Notes: generated by a model not told the origin, from the sequence alone. 64,000 bases of DNA from Congeria kusceri (GCA_027627225.1 JAPFQT010000087.1:789001-853000), one strand, 5' to 3'. Numbered from the stretch's first letter, positions 36,064-45,102 are shown. Program-made: numbers and translations.

Positions 36064-36424
36064 CCATGGCCTATATTTATAATGATTCTTAAACTATTCT
36101 GAACTTAAATTGAAAATAAGGCAAAAGTGCAATGTGTGTTTGAAGCACAATTCATTTTGAACACGTACAACACAAACTCTAAATATGATTATACTTATTA
36201 TACTTATTATACTTATTATACTTATTATACTTATTATACTTATTATACTTATTATACTTATTATTATATTACAACTTTATGTCAAAATCAACAAAAATGC
36301 ATTTCTTTGTAAAAAAAAACAAACAACAAAAAGACAAACAACACAATAACTCTAATTTCTAGTTTCAGTATTTTAAGAATTTTCTTAATTGTCGACTAAG
36401 ATGCTTTATAAATACCAGCCCTGG
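36064..36424. mobile_element. Diverged MITE of the ccagggctcg family carrying a microsatellite
   Basis: The left end, ccatggcctatatttata, and the right end, whose reverse complement is ccagggctggtatttata, match the termini of 17113-17368. Internal gaacttaaattgaaaataag is also shared. A 9-bp microsatellite has expanded within it. Confidence 0.6.
36186..36266. repeat. 9-bp microsatellite (ttatactta)n
   Basis: About nine head-to-tail copies of a 9-bp unit, almost perfect. The forward Tyr/Thr-rich frame is a consequence of the 9-bp period. Confidence 0.9.
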
Positions 36425-36688
36425 TAGAATTCCGGTTCACAAATCAGCTCGATTTAATCCGTATTTCAACCCCAACACGATGTTTCTTATAAGGAAATTT
36501 GACATGTGGCACGAAACAGACGACAAATTATGCAGACGACAGTTGCACGTGTCCAGACCGAGGCAGAAAGGCTAGACCGGACTAGGCACCCCGAACACGA
36601 AGAAGAGATGGTTGCTTTTTACATAAATTAATACTCACTGTGAATATATAGAAACATTTTCTATCAATTCAGACGAAGGTATTATTAA
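36425..36688. other. Unique DNA with a relic shared with 31.5 kb
   Basis: Near 36515-36590 the phrase cagacgacaaattatgcaga then cgacagttgcacgtgtcc parallels 31524-31565. Both read as a (Q/E)TDD...RRQ(F/L)HVSR.R peptide in the forward direction, after which this copy hits a stop. Confidence 0.4.
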
Positions 36689-37026
36689 TTTTAACATGAT
36701 TCTAATTTTTCTATAGACAAAGAACAAAATTATCGTTTTTAAACTACCCAGTAAACAACGCGAAAAGAAGTCCCGATTCTGAGCGGAGAATAGTAAAAAG
36801 TAGTTTAAATTACAATTGCAGAATACATGCCAAACCATGTTAGAATCGAAATAATTTCAGCAATATCGTTGTTTATCACCCAATAAACAATTATTTGTCG
36901 TTCTGATGAGTGGCTATTAAACAACTCGGACTAACGCCCTCGTGGTTTAATTCATACGCATCAGAACTCCAAATCGTTGTTTATTGGCCGATAAACAACG
37001 TTAAATTGAACATTATTATTAATTAT
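36689..37026 (+). mobile_element. Three-hairpin foldback element
   Basis: Left text ttttaacatgattctaa, tagacaaagaacaaaat and gattctgagcggagaatag is followed by the three hairpins. The middle one pairs gttctgatg with catcagaac across gaggcgttag-like inner arms (ctaacgccctc). The right one pairs atcgttgtttattggccg with ataaacaacg. It encodes no protein. Confidence 0.8.
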
Positions 37027-37139
37027 ACGACGTTTTCTATTACTGCAAATGACTTTTACATTGATGGAGAGTATATTTTTTATTTAATCAGAACAATAAC
37101 TTAAGGAACAGGTTATTATCATGCACCTATCAATATTTT

Positions 37140-37460
37140 CTCCCAGGAGGGGGGGGGGAGCTGCGGGCAAACCTGGTGGAATTTGACTAATTGTATTTTG
37201 GGGGATCTAATTCCCACCCTAGAGCCAAACATTTTGGTCTAAATCCCCTAAATGGAGGATGCTTAATTGGTGTGTCAAATGGCCCGGGGGCCAATATTAC
37301 CGGGATCTAAAATCCAAAGTCTTTTTCACGGGACCCGGAATCATTCGGCGTGTCAAATTCCCGCCTGTCGGGCATTGCTTTCAGTCTAAAGTCCCGTATA
37401 TACCCGCCGCTCCCCCAATCGGTGGAAACATTGATAGGTGCATCAAATCGGCGTCAAATC
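37140..37460. other. GC-rich patch with repeated gtgtcaaat phrases
   Basis: A g-run (37146-37158) is followed by phrases such as ggtgtgtcaaatggcccg and cggcgtgtcaaattcccg, each followed by agtct or atctaaa text. This suggests a diverged internal duplication of about 90 bp. It looks like part of an unidentified interspersed repeat. Frames through it are not conserved between the two phrases. Confidence 0.4.
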
Positions 37461-37783
37461 AGGGAATGCACTGCACTAATGTTCAGCCAAATCGATACAA
37501 TAAATATAGTGGTTACATATACCCCAGTTTTTGAATATATTTTTTGTTTTCTTCATAGTTCATATAACACATGGATGCAAGACAAATTAAGAGTTGACAC
37601 AGAATTTTTTTTCAGAAGTTTTAAATATCTCAATAGCTAGACTTTTTATTCAATGTTACGTTAGCAATCACACCAAATTTGAGCTTGTTTTATGTATTTA
37701 TTTATCAGAAAGATATAGTGTGATAAAGTGGAATGGTGTACAAAACTTCGGCACCTATTCCCAGCGATTTGATATTTTTCCAG

Positions 37784-38068
37784 GTAACGCTGGACAGCGA
37801 AATTAAAGTTATTACGACACTTCAGTATTTGGCACAAAATCGCTATCACTCAATTCATTATTTCACTACAAATTCAAGTACAAACGTAGACGTTTCCAAC
37901 TATTTCGTTTCAGAGATATGTTCGTTATTGCGAAGGAAAGAAGTGCACAGTACATTTAACTGGGCAACTCATAAGCATGTTCGTGAGTTTTGTTCAATGA
38001 TATTCACTCAGGAAAGAGATCATTACACTTTAATTAGCATTAACTCAGTATTTTCAAACACTCATTAA
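37784..38068 (+). CDS. Possible 3' terminal exon, unknown protein
   Basis: A forward frame of about 94 codons runs from 37784 to a stop at 38066-38068 in AT-rich DNA. It is immediately preceded by a good acceptor, tatttttccag (ending 37783), in the right phase. The composition is mixed (for example VDVSNYFVSEICSLLRRKE) and not a low-complexity artefact. I recognise no domain. The frame also opens upstream with an ATG at 37733. It ends 12 bp before a foldback element begins. Without a homologue or transcript it may be chance. Confidence 0.25.
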   Translation, partial: VTLDSEIKVITTLQYLAQNRYHSIHYFTTNSSTNVDVSNYFVSEICSLLRRKEVHSTFNWATHKHVREFCSMIFTQERDHYTLISINSVFSNTH

Positions 38069-38080
38069 ATTTAACTTTCA

Positions 38081-38420
38081 TTCTAACATGAAACTCGCTA
38101 ATTTTTCTATAGACAAAGAACAACATTATCGCTGTTAAACTACCCAATAAACAACTCAAAAAGTAGTCCCGACTCTGAGCGGAGCACAGTAAAATGTAGT
38201 TCTCATTACAACTGCAAAAATATATGTCAAATCATGTTGGAATCGAAATAATGTTTGCATTATCGTTGCTTATCGGCCCATAAACAACTCTTTGTCGTTC
38301 TGATGCGTGGCTATTAAATAACTCTGGCTAACGCCCTCGTGGTTTAATTTATAAGCACCAAAACTCCAAATCGTTGTTTATAGGCCGACAAACAACGATA
38401 AATCGAAAATTATTTCGTAA
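38081..38420 (+). mobile_element. Three-hairpin foldback element, best-preserved copy
   Basis: This 340-bp copy runs from ttctaacatgaaactcgc to aattatttcgtaa. It includes tagacaaagaacaacatta, gactctgagcggagcacag, and all three hairpins at about 38268-38400. The next copy starts at the following base, so element boundaries can be read directly from this head-to-tail junction. Confidence 0.8.
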
Positions 38421-38510
38421 TTCTAACATGACACGCAAAGTTTTCGATAGACAAAGAACAAAATTCACTGTTGTTAAACTAGCAATAAACATCTCGAAAC
38501 AAGACACTGT
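38421..38510 (+). mobile_element. Truncated foldback element in tandem with the preceding copy
   Basis: Begins ttctaacatgacacgcaaag and continues through tagacaaagaacaaaattc and aataaac, then breaks off before the hairpins. Confidence 0.7.
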
Positions 38511-38706
38511 GTTCGATAAACACACACGCCCCCGGTTAGTGCTGGATAGCCCATTTGAATTATTCTAAGTCCAAATTAGGTCAAGGTCAAGGTCATGTTG
38601 GGCGATACAGGTGGATTAGGAATGGTCATAAGCAACAACTGTTTAAGTATCCAAGTGCTGTAGTAAGCGGTGCTGGTGCTAGACGAAACGGTAAAATCTA
38701 CCTAAA
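38511..38706. other. Probable fragment of an interspersed repeat
   Basis: Contains ggtcaaggtcaaggtcatg and aagcggtgctggtgctagac, phrases of a type I associate with dispersed repeats in mollusc genomes (recollection only). A 75-codon frame crosses it without support. Confidence 0.35.
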
Positions 38707-39195
38707 GACGTTCGCAACAATTTCCTTCGATTTTTTGAAACATTTAAAAAAGATGCATTTAAAAATCTTCATCTTTGTTTGAATATAAACGCTCTGTATT
38801 GTCCAACATTCTAAGTAACACAAACTGAAAAAATGCTTCGCCAGGTACCGTATTCAAAATTCAATTTTCCTGAAAAAGGCCGGTGACCCCTATTTTTTAA
38901 GACTGTTTTACTTTTAGGATACAGTGATGCATGTTTGTGCCAATTTTTAAGAAAATCTGTCGTTGGAAAAAAATTGAAGGAAATTGTTGCGAACGTCTGT
39001 AAAGTGTGCCAAATGGGAACAAATAATGCTTTCTGAAACTTCATTTATATGCATATTTTGTTCCAAACGACAGATTTTCTTAAAAGTTTGCAAATACATG
39101 CATCAATGTATACTTACACCAAAACATTAAACAAAGAATGGCTTAACGAACTTGTTTGGGAAATATGAGATTTCATATAGGGTACCTGTGTAGCC
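38707..39195. repeat. Nested inverted repeats (imperfect palindrome region)
   Basis: gacgttcgcaacaatttcct (38707-38728 in full) has a perfect 22-bp inverted partner at 38976-38997. Separately, acagtgatgcatg through aagaaaatctgtcgttggaa (about 38922-38968) pairs with 39062-39113. The outer arms around ccaggtaccgtat (38838) pair with atagggtacctg (39177). The two inverted systems overlap, so the region can adopt alternative hairpins. A further partial arm, ttgttgcgaacttc, appears at 39449. Confidence 0.75.
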
Positions 39196-39489
39196 TTTTT
39201 CCTGTTTCGTTTTACCATACATAAACAACGTATCAGTAGAATGGAGATATTTAATTGATCATTTCTGAACTTTTGTTTGGAAATGCATGGCATAAGTGGG
39301 TTTTTGATTATTACATATTCTTTGTGAACTTTTACTGTTAAAAATACTTATTTTGAATGGACATTAGAGATTAAATTAGTATTTTGTAACCTATATACAA
39401 TAAAGAAACAATGAAGCAAAAGGAGAAATGAACCCAATTAATTTCTTTTTGTTGCGAACTTCTTTAACCTTGTCACGGACCGAGTTTGC
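39196..39489. other. AT-rich DNA, nothing recognised
   Basis: Apart from the partial arm at 39449, no feature can be supported. Confidence 0.4.
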
Positions 39490-39700
39490 ATTGCAAAAGC
39501 ATAAAACGTTGTCAGGTCATGTTTAAATCGAAAACAATATATCGTTGTTTATCGGCTAATAAACACCGATTGGTCGTTCTGATGCGGTATATTAAAACAC
39601 TCGAGCTAACGCCCTCTTGGTTTAATTCATACGCATCAGAACTCCAAATAGTTGTTTATTGGCCGATACACAACTCTAAACGACAAAAAACTATTTCTTA
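39490..39700 (+). mobile_element. Three-hairpin foldback element, left-truncated
   Basis: Retains ggtcatgtttaaatcgaaa and all three hairpins. The left one is cgttgtttatcggc with aataaacac. The middle one is gttctgatgcg (39575) with cgcatcagaac (39642). The right one is gttgtttattggccg with atacacaac. The left ~130 bp of the element are missing. Confidence 0.75.
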
Positions 39701-40170
39701 TATAAATGGCGAATATGTTATAGCGTAAGTTGTACCCAATTGATAGTGTTATGGACAGGATCAAGCATATACGATTTCTTTAAATACAGATAATTCACGA
39801 TGTATACGTTTGAAGTTAATCAGTTATGAATGTTTTAATGTTTATATATAAATGTTCTTGGTATATTTAAGGTCAAATACGATGTTGTAGAAACGCGCAT
39901 AAAATATTACACATAACTGACATAACAGACGGACGTACAGACGGAAAAACACGTCCCTCGAACAGAATACTAAGACGGGAGATAATTTGTTAAACCACAT
40001 AAACGTTCATTCAATAATAGTGTTGCTTTAAAAACCATAGTTTCGCAATAAATGCCGTTTTATTTAACTGACCAATGGTGCTAACAAAAGCCAGAAATCG
40101 CCCGGTATGACCTCATATTTCCAACAATGTATGGTGATATATTGGAAAGTATATTGGTCATGGTGAATAT
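39701..40170. other. AT-rich DNA, nothing recognised
   Basis: A cagacggacgtacagacgg phrase near 39930 resembles tails of interspersed repeats. No gene seen. Confidence 0.4.
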
Positions 40171-40234
40171 TGAGATCAAACTTTGAATATTTTATATGTA
40201 ACAATGAAGGAATTTATTTGGGCATGCGTAACCT
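40171..40234 (+). repeat. 64-bp direct repeat, left copy
   Basis: Starts tgagatcaaactttgaat and runs through gcatgcgtaacct. It is about 90 percent identical to 41855-41919. The pair brackets the exon-like minus-strand sequence at 40812-41200. Confidence 0.75.
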
Positions 40235-40811
40235 TTAAGAACTTCCCATAAGATTAGTCGTCTGCAAAGATTTTGAAAATGGACTCATACAAACACACTG
40301 TACTGGAAAGAATAACTGCCAGAGGCCACCTTGACCCCATTAGGGCTGTATTTTATGGGATGGTTGCTCTAGGGGGCATTAGGGGGGTAAATATGGGGAA
40401 TTTAAGCAAAATGTCCACCAGAGTGGCAATCCAAGACCCATTGTGTTCATCGTGTTGTTTTTCAGTTTCATTTTGACACAGTTTCAACAATTCTCTCATT
40501 TATGTCATGATACCTTGTGTTGTAATCCTGAATTTTAAGTTTAAGAACCTGTAACTGACAATAATGCCCGCAGAGTTCGTGTCCGCACTGGCCAATGCAT
40601 TGGCCATGATGACCGTCCGACCGGCCTACTTTAAATAATACCAATTTTCCTAATTTGCAAAGTTAACAGATCATATTTAGTTCATATTTTATTTTGTCAT
40701 TGTACTTAAATCAGGTTTTCAGCTGAAAAATACATGAAATGCATGCATAAAACACTTTAGCCGCTCACGCCAACCTAGACCCCACTAAATGGAGTTAGCG
40801 GTATCAAAATT
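40235..40811. other. Unassigned DNA with a minus-strand poly(A) signal
   Basis: No gene supported. On the minus strand an aataaa hexamer lies at 40688-40693, about 120 bp past the stop of the exon-like frame that ends at 40812. Confidence 0.4.
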
Positions 40812-41200
40812 TTAATCACCATCACAGTTTGGTTTAATTTGAGTATGTTTTTTAAATGCAGTGTTGAAAAGAACCAGGACCTCAGCCGGAACCATCAACT
40901 CATTGGTATACAAGTCTGGGTGAAGTGACGAGTCATCAAAACTACTGTACTTGTCAACTACACTGTCCGTACCATCGGTATCTTTGAAGGTTAGTACATG
41001 ATTATTGTCATGTATTCTACTATCTAATGAATTCTTTTCCAGCCTGGCATTCTTCTTATCAACACCAGTAGGAAAATCAAGAGGTTAACCCTTGTTGGGA
41101 CTCTCAAACCCGTTTTTGAACTGAACTGTTCGCACGTGAAATGACAATGTGAAGCCGGCATAGCGACTAACCTTATCGCAGTAAATACAACTTTTGTAAA
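40812..41200 (-). pseudogene. Exon-like minus-strand frame with degenerate C2H2-like motif and one in-frame stop
   Basis: On the minus strand one frame stays open for 90 codons from 41084 to a stop at 40812-40814. It is rich in charged residues with coding-like composition (for example HPDLYTNELMVPAEVLVLF). The same frame continues upstream through a single TAA (41085-41087) into CIYCDKVSRYAGFTLSFHV. That stretch has the C-x2-C and F..L..H spacing of a C2H2 zinc finger but lacks the second His. An aataaa lies about 120 bp downstream. It has no start codon, so it would be a 3' exon or a decayed one. The function is unknown, and an alternative frame is also open across the upstream part. Confidence 0.4.
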
Positions 41201-41854
41201 TTATGGTGTATGTACACTTATTGTACCTAACTAACACTAGTAACCGCAATAACATGCACAGAAAATCTTTTAATTTTCACAGATTACACAGCAGAGAGTA
41301 ACTAAAACAGATTGAAGAATGCAGGCAGCTGACCTCATCCACAGGTTCAGGTGCCACCGAAGACTGTTAATTAATATCTGTCATTGACATTTTGGGGTCA
41401 AATTCTTTTTTTTCTTGTGTGACAGGAGGTCAAATCTGTTGATTGTTATGTAAACAAACCCTATTCTGGGGTCAAATGGCATATGAAATGCTACATTTAT
41501 ATGGATTTTACCCCCGAAAAGGCAGAAACTTTTAAAAAAATTGTTCGAAACGAAACTCAAACGTATGCTTACTTCTGAGTTAAAATGATGTTTTCCAGAT
41601 GTACCCCAGTACATTTTTTTTCCGTCTAAATTCTTGCCTCAAAACACCATTATATGTGACATCATCAATTATATTTTTTTCCTATAAATCGAAACCAGTG
41701 TAATAGGACTTCATGTTCTTTCTCAAAATAGATCAGATTGATGAAAATTGTGGTTTGTTGTCAAATTTAAAAGGGTTGGGTTCTCTAAAAGGTCTAATTA
41801 CCTCAAAACGGAAGTCACATCCTCAGGATTACATAATACAGTGAAGTGACAAAG
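41201..41854. other. AT-rich DNA, nothing recognised
   Basis: Possible splice signals exist upstream of the exon-like frame, but I see no further exon with support here. Confidence 0.4.
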
Positions 41855-41919
41855 TGAGATCAAACGTTGACTATTTTATATGTAACAAAGAAGGAATTTA
41901 TTTGCGCATGCGTAACCTT
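41855..41919 (+). repeat. 64-bp direct repeat, right copy
   Basis: Partner of 40171-40234, with about six differences. It contains gcgcatgcgtaacc. Confidence 0.75.
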
Positions 41920-42201
41920 ATTATTGAGAAAATTATGTTTAAACTCGAAATTTGTTGATGATATGACACGAGTTTTGACTTTACCTCACATATATTGCAA
42001 AAGTAAAACGTTATTTATGATAAAGTTTTCACTGCACACTCTGTATTGCCTCTGACATCCATAGGATATGAACTATACAGAAAACAAAATAATAACAATT
42101 AGAATCCAAAGCGGTGTTTATTGTATTGCCTTTGCTGACTATTGGTGCATTCGCCTACCAGGAGCCGGCTCTAAGGTGTGGCAATAGAGACCGTACTGTC
42201 A

Positions 42202-42339
42202 TTACACGATTTCGTCATGCACGGTGTACATGTACACTCGGTGGAAGTTGCCTGCTCGATCGATAAGAGCTAAGCACGAGGAAATCATGAAATTCGTGTC
42301 ACACAGGGAAGCTAATTTTGGATGCAGGAAGTGTCTTGA
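42202..42339 (-). CDS. Possible minus-strand exon, unknown protein
   Basis: A 45-codon minus-strand frame reads as mixed, coding-like sequence (for example LIDRAGNFHRVYMYTVHDE) in DNA clearly richer in GC than its surroundings. It is preceded on that strand by ttttattttaatcaag, a plausible splice acceptor, and ends at 42202-42204. It lies between two other exon-like minus-strand frames (43891-44070 and 40812-41200). I recognise no domain, and it is too short to exclude chance. Confidence 0.25.
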   Translation of the reverse strand, partial: SRHFLHPKLASLCDTNFMISSCLALIDRAGNFHRVYMYTVHDEIV

Positions 42340-42365
42340 TTAAAATAAAATGTTTACAATGACTC

Positions 42366-42847
42366 ACGGGTCCTTATTTATACAGATTTGTAGGTCATTC
42401 GTAAGTAAGGCGAAAACAAAATAGTGTGTGTTTCGGGCAACCCGACCCTACCTAGCGAAGCCCCACACCCAACCCATTAAAAAATTTTAGCGACGACTTT
42501 TTTGTCCGTGAAATCCGTATTCGTCAGATTTTACATAATGTTAAATTTTTTTTTTTTTAACCGAAATGTGTCTTTCAAAAAAGGTAAAAAAAAAAACTCA
42601 ATCCCGATTTTTGACACCGTTGCCCGAAACACACACTTTATTTTTTTGGCCTTAGGAGAAATGAGTCAAAATGAGAATTTGCGTTTGAAACTTTATGCTT
42701 AAGAAAATAAGCATACAAAATACAGAAAATTTATACACTTGAACTAATATTGCACTTTATAGGTCAAAATAATCAAATCAGACGGTATAAAATGTCAGAT
42801 TTGTAAAAATCATTTTCGTCTTAGATTCGTTGTAAATACCAGCCATA
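42366..42847. mobile_element. Diverged MITE of the ccagggctcg family, split by a second MITE
   Basis: The left end, acgggtccttatttataca, and the right end, gtaaataccagccat, match the degenerate termini of the family. Internal gagtcaaaatgagaatttgc is shared with 42889-43105. A separate element with perfect inverted ends sits inside at 42423-42637. Confidence 0.5.
42423..42637. mobile_element. MITE with perfect 19-bp terminal inverted repeats
   Basis: agtgtgtgtttcgggcaac (42423-42441) is the exact reverse complement of 42619-42637. The 215-bp element is non-coding, has poly-T and poly-A runs, and appears inserted in an older MITE. Perfect ends suggest it is younger than its host element. Confidence 0.85.
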
Positions 42848-42888
42848 GAAATCCCTTCATTCAAATATGATGTTTACAAAGGACACAT

Positions 42889-43105
42889 GCGCCCATATTT
42901 ATAAAGAGTATTAAGTCATTCTTAACTCAAGATGAAAATAAGTCAAACTAAAACTTTGCGTTTAAAACGCTATGCTTCCGAACATCTGCATGACAAATAC
43001 TAAATTTTAATAGACTTATAATTATACTGATTCTTTGTCAAAAATCCAATTGTAAACTTTCAGAATTTTAAGATTGTTCTTAATTTGCTAATGCAACTTT
43101 TTTTA
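42889..43105. mobile_element. Diverged MITE-family fragment
   Basis: catatttataaagagtatta, cattcttaactcaag and gaaaataagtcaaac match the left half of the ccagggctcg family. The right terminus is eroded. Confidence 0.45.
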
Positions 43106-43504
43106 CTTAAGGTTTTTGTTATACCTGTACTAGTTCGTAATCAATAAAATATATACAATTTTACATGTACAAACGGTTAAATGAACGATTGAAACTTTAT
43201 ACTCTTTGCGCTTTTTCAACAAAATATTCACTGAAGAATTTTAAACTTTAAATTGCGCATTTAACAAAAACATCGTCTTGCTTTAATCTCAGAACATTTA
43301 AATATGCAATCTGTCAAGGGCGTGTCTTGGGTTGCATACGCACATATGCTGGAGGGGGGGGGGGGCGATATAGCGGGCATTTCTTTGCCTTAAACTGCGA
43401 CATGCATGCTATTTCTAGAACGGCGAAGCTGTAATTAAAATGGTGTCTATCCCAACCATTTTTTTTTTGGTAATAATTTTTTTTTCGAAATGTTTTTGAT
43501 GTTT
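43106..43504. other. AT-rich DNA with a G-run
   Basis: A run of about 14 G at 43352-43366 (ggagggggg...) may be a slippage or G-quadruplex-prone site. Nothing else is recognised. Confidence 0.45.
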
Positions 43505-43705
43505 AGATGGCAGTGGGTGTTGAGTCCACCTTGCGATCGGGAGGTCGTGAGTTCGATCCCCACTCGGGGAATGTGCGAAGAATCTTTCTCTGAAGACACC
43601 AAGTACCGATTCTTCCAGGGAACGGACTCGAAAATGCTTTAATAAGCCTATGTATACACGTGCGTATGTCTAGGCAAGCTCCTGGCAACGTAAAGTAAGA
43701 ACAGA
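43505..43705 (+). mobile_element. tRNA-derived SINE, independent copy
   Basis: The tRNA-like head contains ccaccttgcgatcgggaggt and a B box, gagttcgatcc (about 43550). The body has acaccaagtaccgattct and aacggactcgaaaatg, matching the SINE at 15952. The A-box region is poorly kept and I could not define a target-site duplication, so the right end is approximate. Confidence 0.75.
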
Positions 43706-43890
43706 CGTGAACAGAGTTGGACACATTCCGATGTCATTAATTTGGAACTTTCACAAATTTAAGGAAAAAAGGGTTATATTCAAGTTTGTTCCAAAAGTGT
43801 TCTGCATCTTATGTATCACTGTCACTCTCACACATTCTACATTTGCATGTCTAACAAATAAACTTACATTTGTAGTTATAACATCAATAA
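43706..43890. other. AT-rich DNA, nothing recognised
   Basis: A 78-codon forward frame crosses it, but its opposite strand carries the better exon-like frame that begins just downstream. Confidence 0.35.
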
Positions 43891-44070
43891 CTACAGCAAA
43901 CGTTGTTTGTTTCCGACAAGCTCAAATAATTCGGTCCAGCTGAAGGTTTCATTGTCCTTGTCCGACTCAGCAATCCCTGGGCAAGGACAGTGGTGTCTTA
44001 TTGTACTACAGAAGTAAATGGCGAAGTACGTTGTGTCTTTCAAAATGACATTTATTTCACTAGCCTGAAT
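43891..44070 (-). CDS. Possible minus-strand exon, unknown protein
   Basis: A 59-codon minus-strand frame with coding-like composition contains a Cys/His cluster (RHHCPCPG) and then ESDKDNETFSWTELFELVG. It is bounded upstream by a stop at 44071-44073, and a possible acceptor, gaattcag, ends at 44065, in frame. It ends with a stop at 43891-43893. It has the same strand and spacing logic as the frames at 42202-42339 and 40812-41200, so the three may belong to one multi-exon gene or one decayed mobile element. The family is not recognised. Confidence 0.3.
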   Translation of the reverse strand: MQASEINVILKDTTYFAIYFCSTIRHHCPCPGIAESDKDNETFSWTELFELVGNKQRLL

Positions 44071-44214
44071 TCACGGTTGACGTTTCTCGATGCGTGCTGC
44101 GGCACATATACAACGATAACGGGAACATTATTTTGATCCTAACATCCCACGAGAAACAAAATCTGAACTAAATTAAACGGTTACGGATTATTTTAGTGCG
44201 TTTAATAGCGGGTT

Positions 44215-44275
44215 TAACCACGGTATTTTGTGTTCTTTGTCTATAGAAAGCTCTGCGCGTGTCATGGTAGACTAA
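44215..44275 (-). mobile_element. Left-end fragment of the foldback element, reverse orientation
   Basis: ttttgtgttctttgtctata and ctctgcgcgtgtcatg are the reverse complement of the family's left end. No hairpins are present. Confidence 0.65.
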
Positions 44276-44537
44276 TCGTTTTCTTTCTCTGTCGTCTTTC
44301 ACTAAGAAATCGTAGTAGAGATTTCTGAGCAAAAACTCTGCGAATCAAAGTATTCTATTTTCGTAAAAGTAGACTTTAATCCAATGAACCCAATGCGAAA
44401 GTTATATTACGCTGCTGTCTATGTTTAAGAAGAAGAAAAGTAAAATTTTACTGTACAGAGTGTAGATTGGTAAGCACGGTAGTACATAATACATACTATC
44501 TATCCGCTTATACTACACGTTAGTCAATATTCAACCG
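44276..44537. other. AT-rich DNA, nothing recognised
   Basis: No feature that I can support. Confidence 0.4.
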
Positions 44538-44594
44538 AAGGGAGGCAAATGCTGCCAGAAATTTACAAAGGAGCAACATTTAGTTGCCTCCCTT
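44538..44594. repeat. Short stem-loop with 11-bp perfect arms
   Basis: aagggaggcaa (44538-44548) pairs exactly with ttgcctccctt (44584-44594) across a 35-nt loop. This could be the end of an element or a small MITE relic. Confidence 0.6.
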
Positions 44595-45102
44595 GCTATC
44601 GACTCCTTTTCGTTAAAGACGAGTTGATTTGCATAATACATTTACCTTAGAGATCATATTTTGATAGTTTGATATCCCATGAAAGAAACGATATACCGGT
44701 AAATTTGAAAACACTTATTATATGAAAGCTTAAGACAACAAGTTGCAACAATATCTGTGGAATGTAACAACAACAGCAACAAGTGAAGGTGTAGGTGCGA
44801 GTGAACTCACGTTTGTCAAACAAACCACGTATGTCGACATCGAATACAACAACCGCAAGAACAACGCAACAATGCGCTGTAACAATTATATAATGTACAA
44901 TATAACATTTTGTAATTTATTAAAAACAGGTTCGTTTTCTATGCGACTACTTACATGAATTGTATCATTGTTTGCTAGGGAGCAGTCGAAATAAAAAGTT
45001 TATGACGGAAAATGATGCCGACTGTAGCCTGTAATCAGACTTCAAGGCCCATCCATGCTCGGAATGCATTTAACGTCGTTTATTTTATTTCCCCGAAGCT
45101 AG
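44595..45102. other. Unassigned DNA
   Basis: A 71-codon forward frame (44743-44958) lies here, but it is not supported by splice sites, homology or conservation visible in this window. Confidence 0.35.

Noticed and set aside
40171..41919. LTR retrotransposon bounded by direct repeats
   Set aside because: The repeats are only 64 bp, lack TG...CA ends, a primer-binding site and a polypurine tract, and no gag or pol sequence lies between them.
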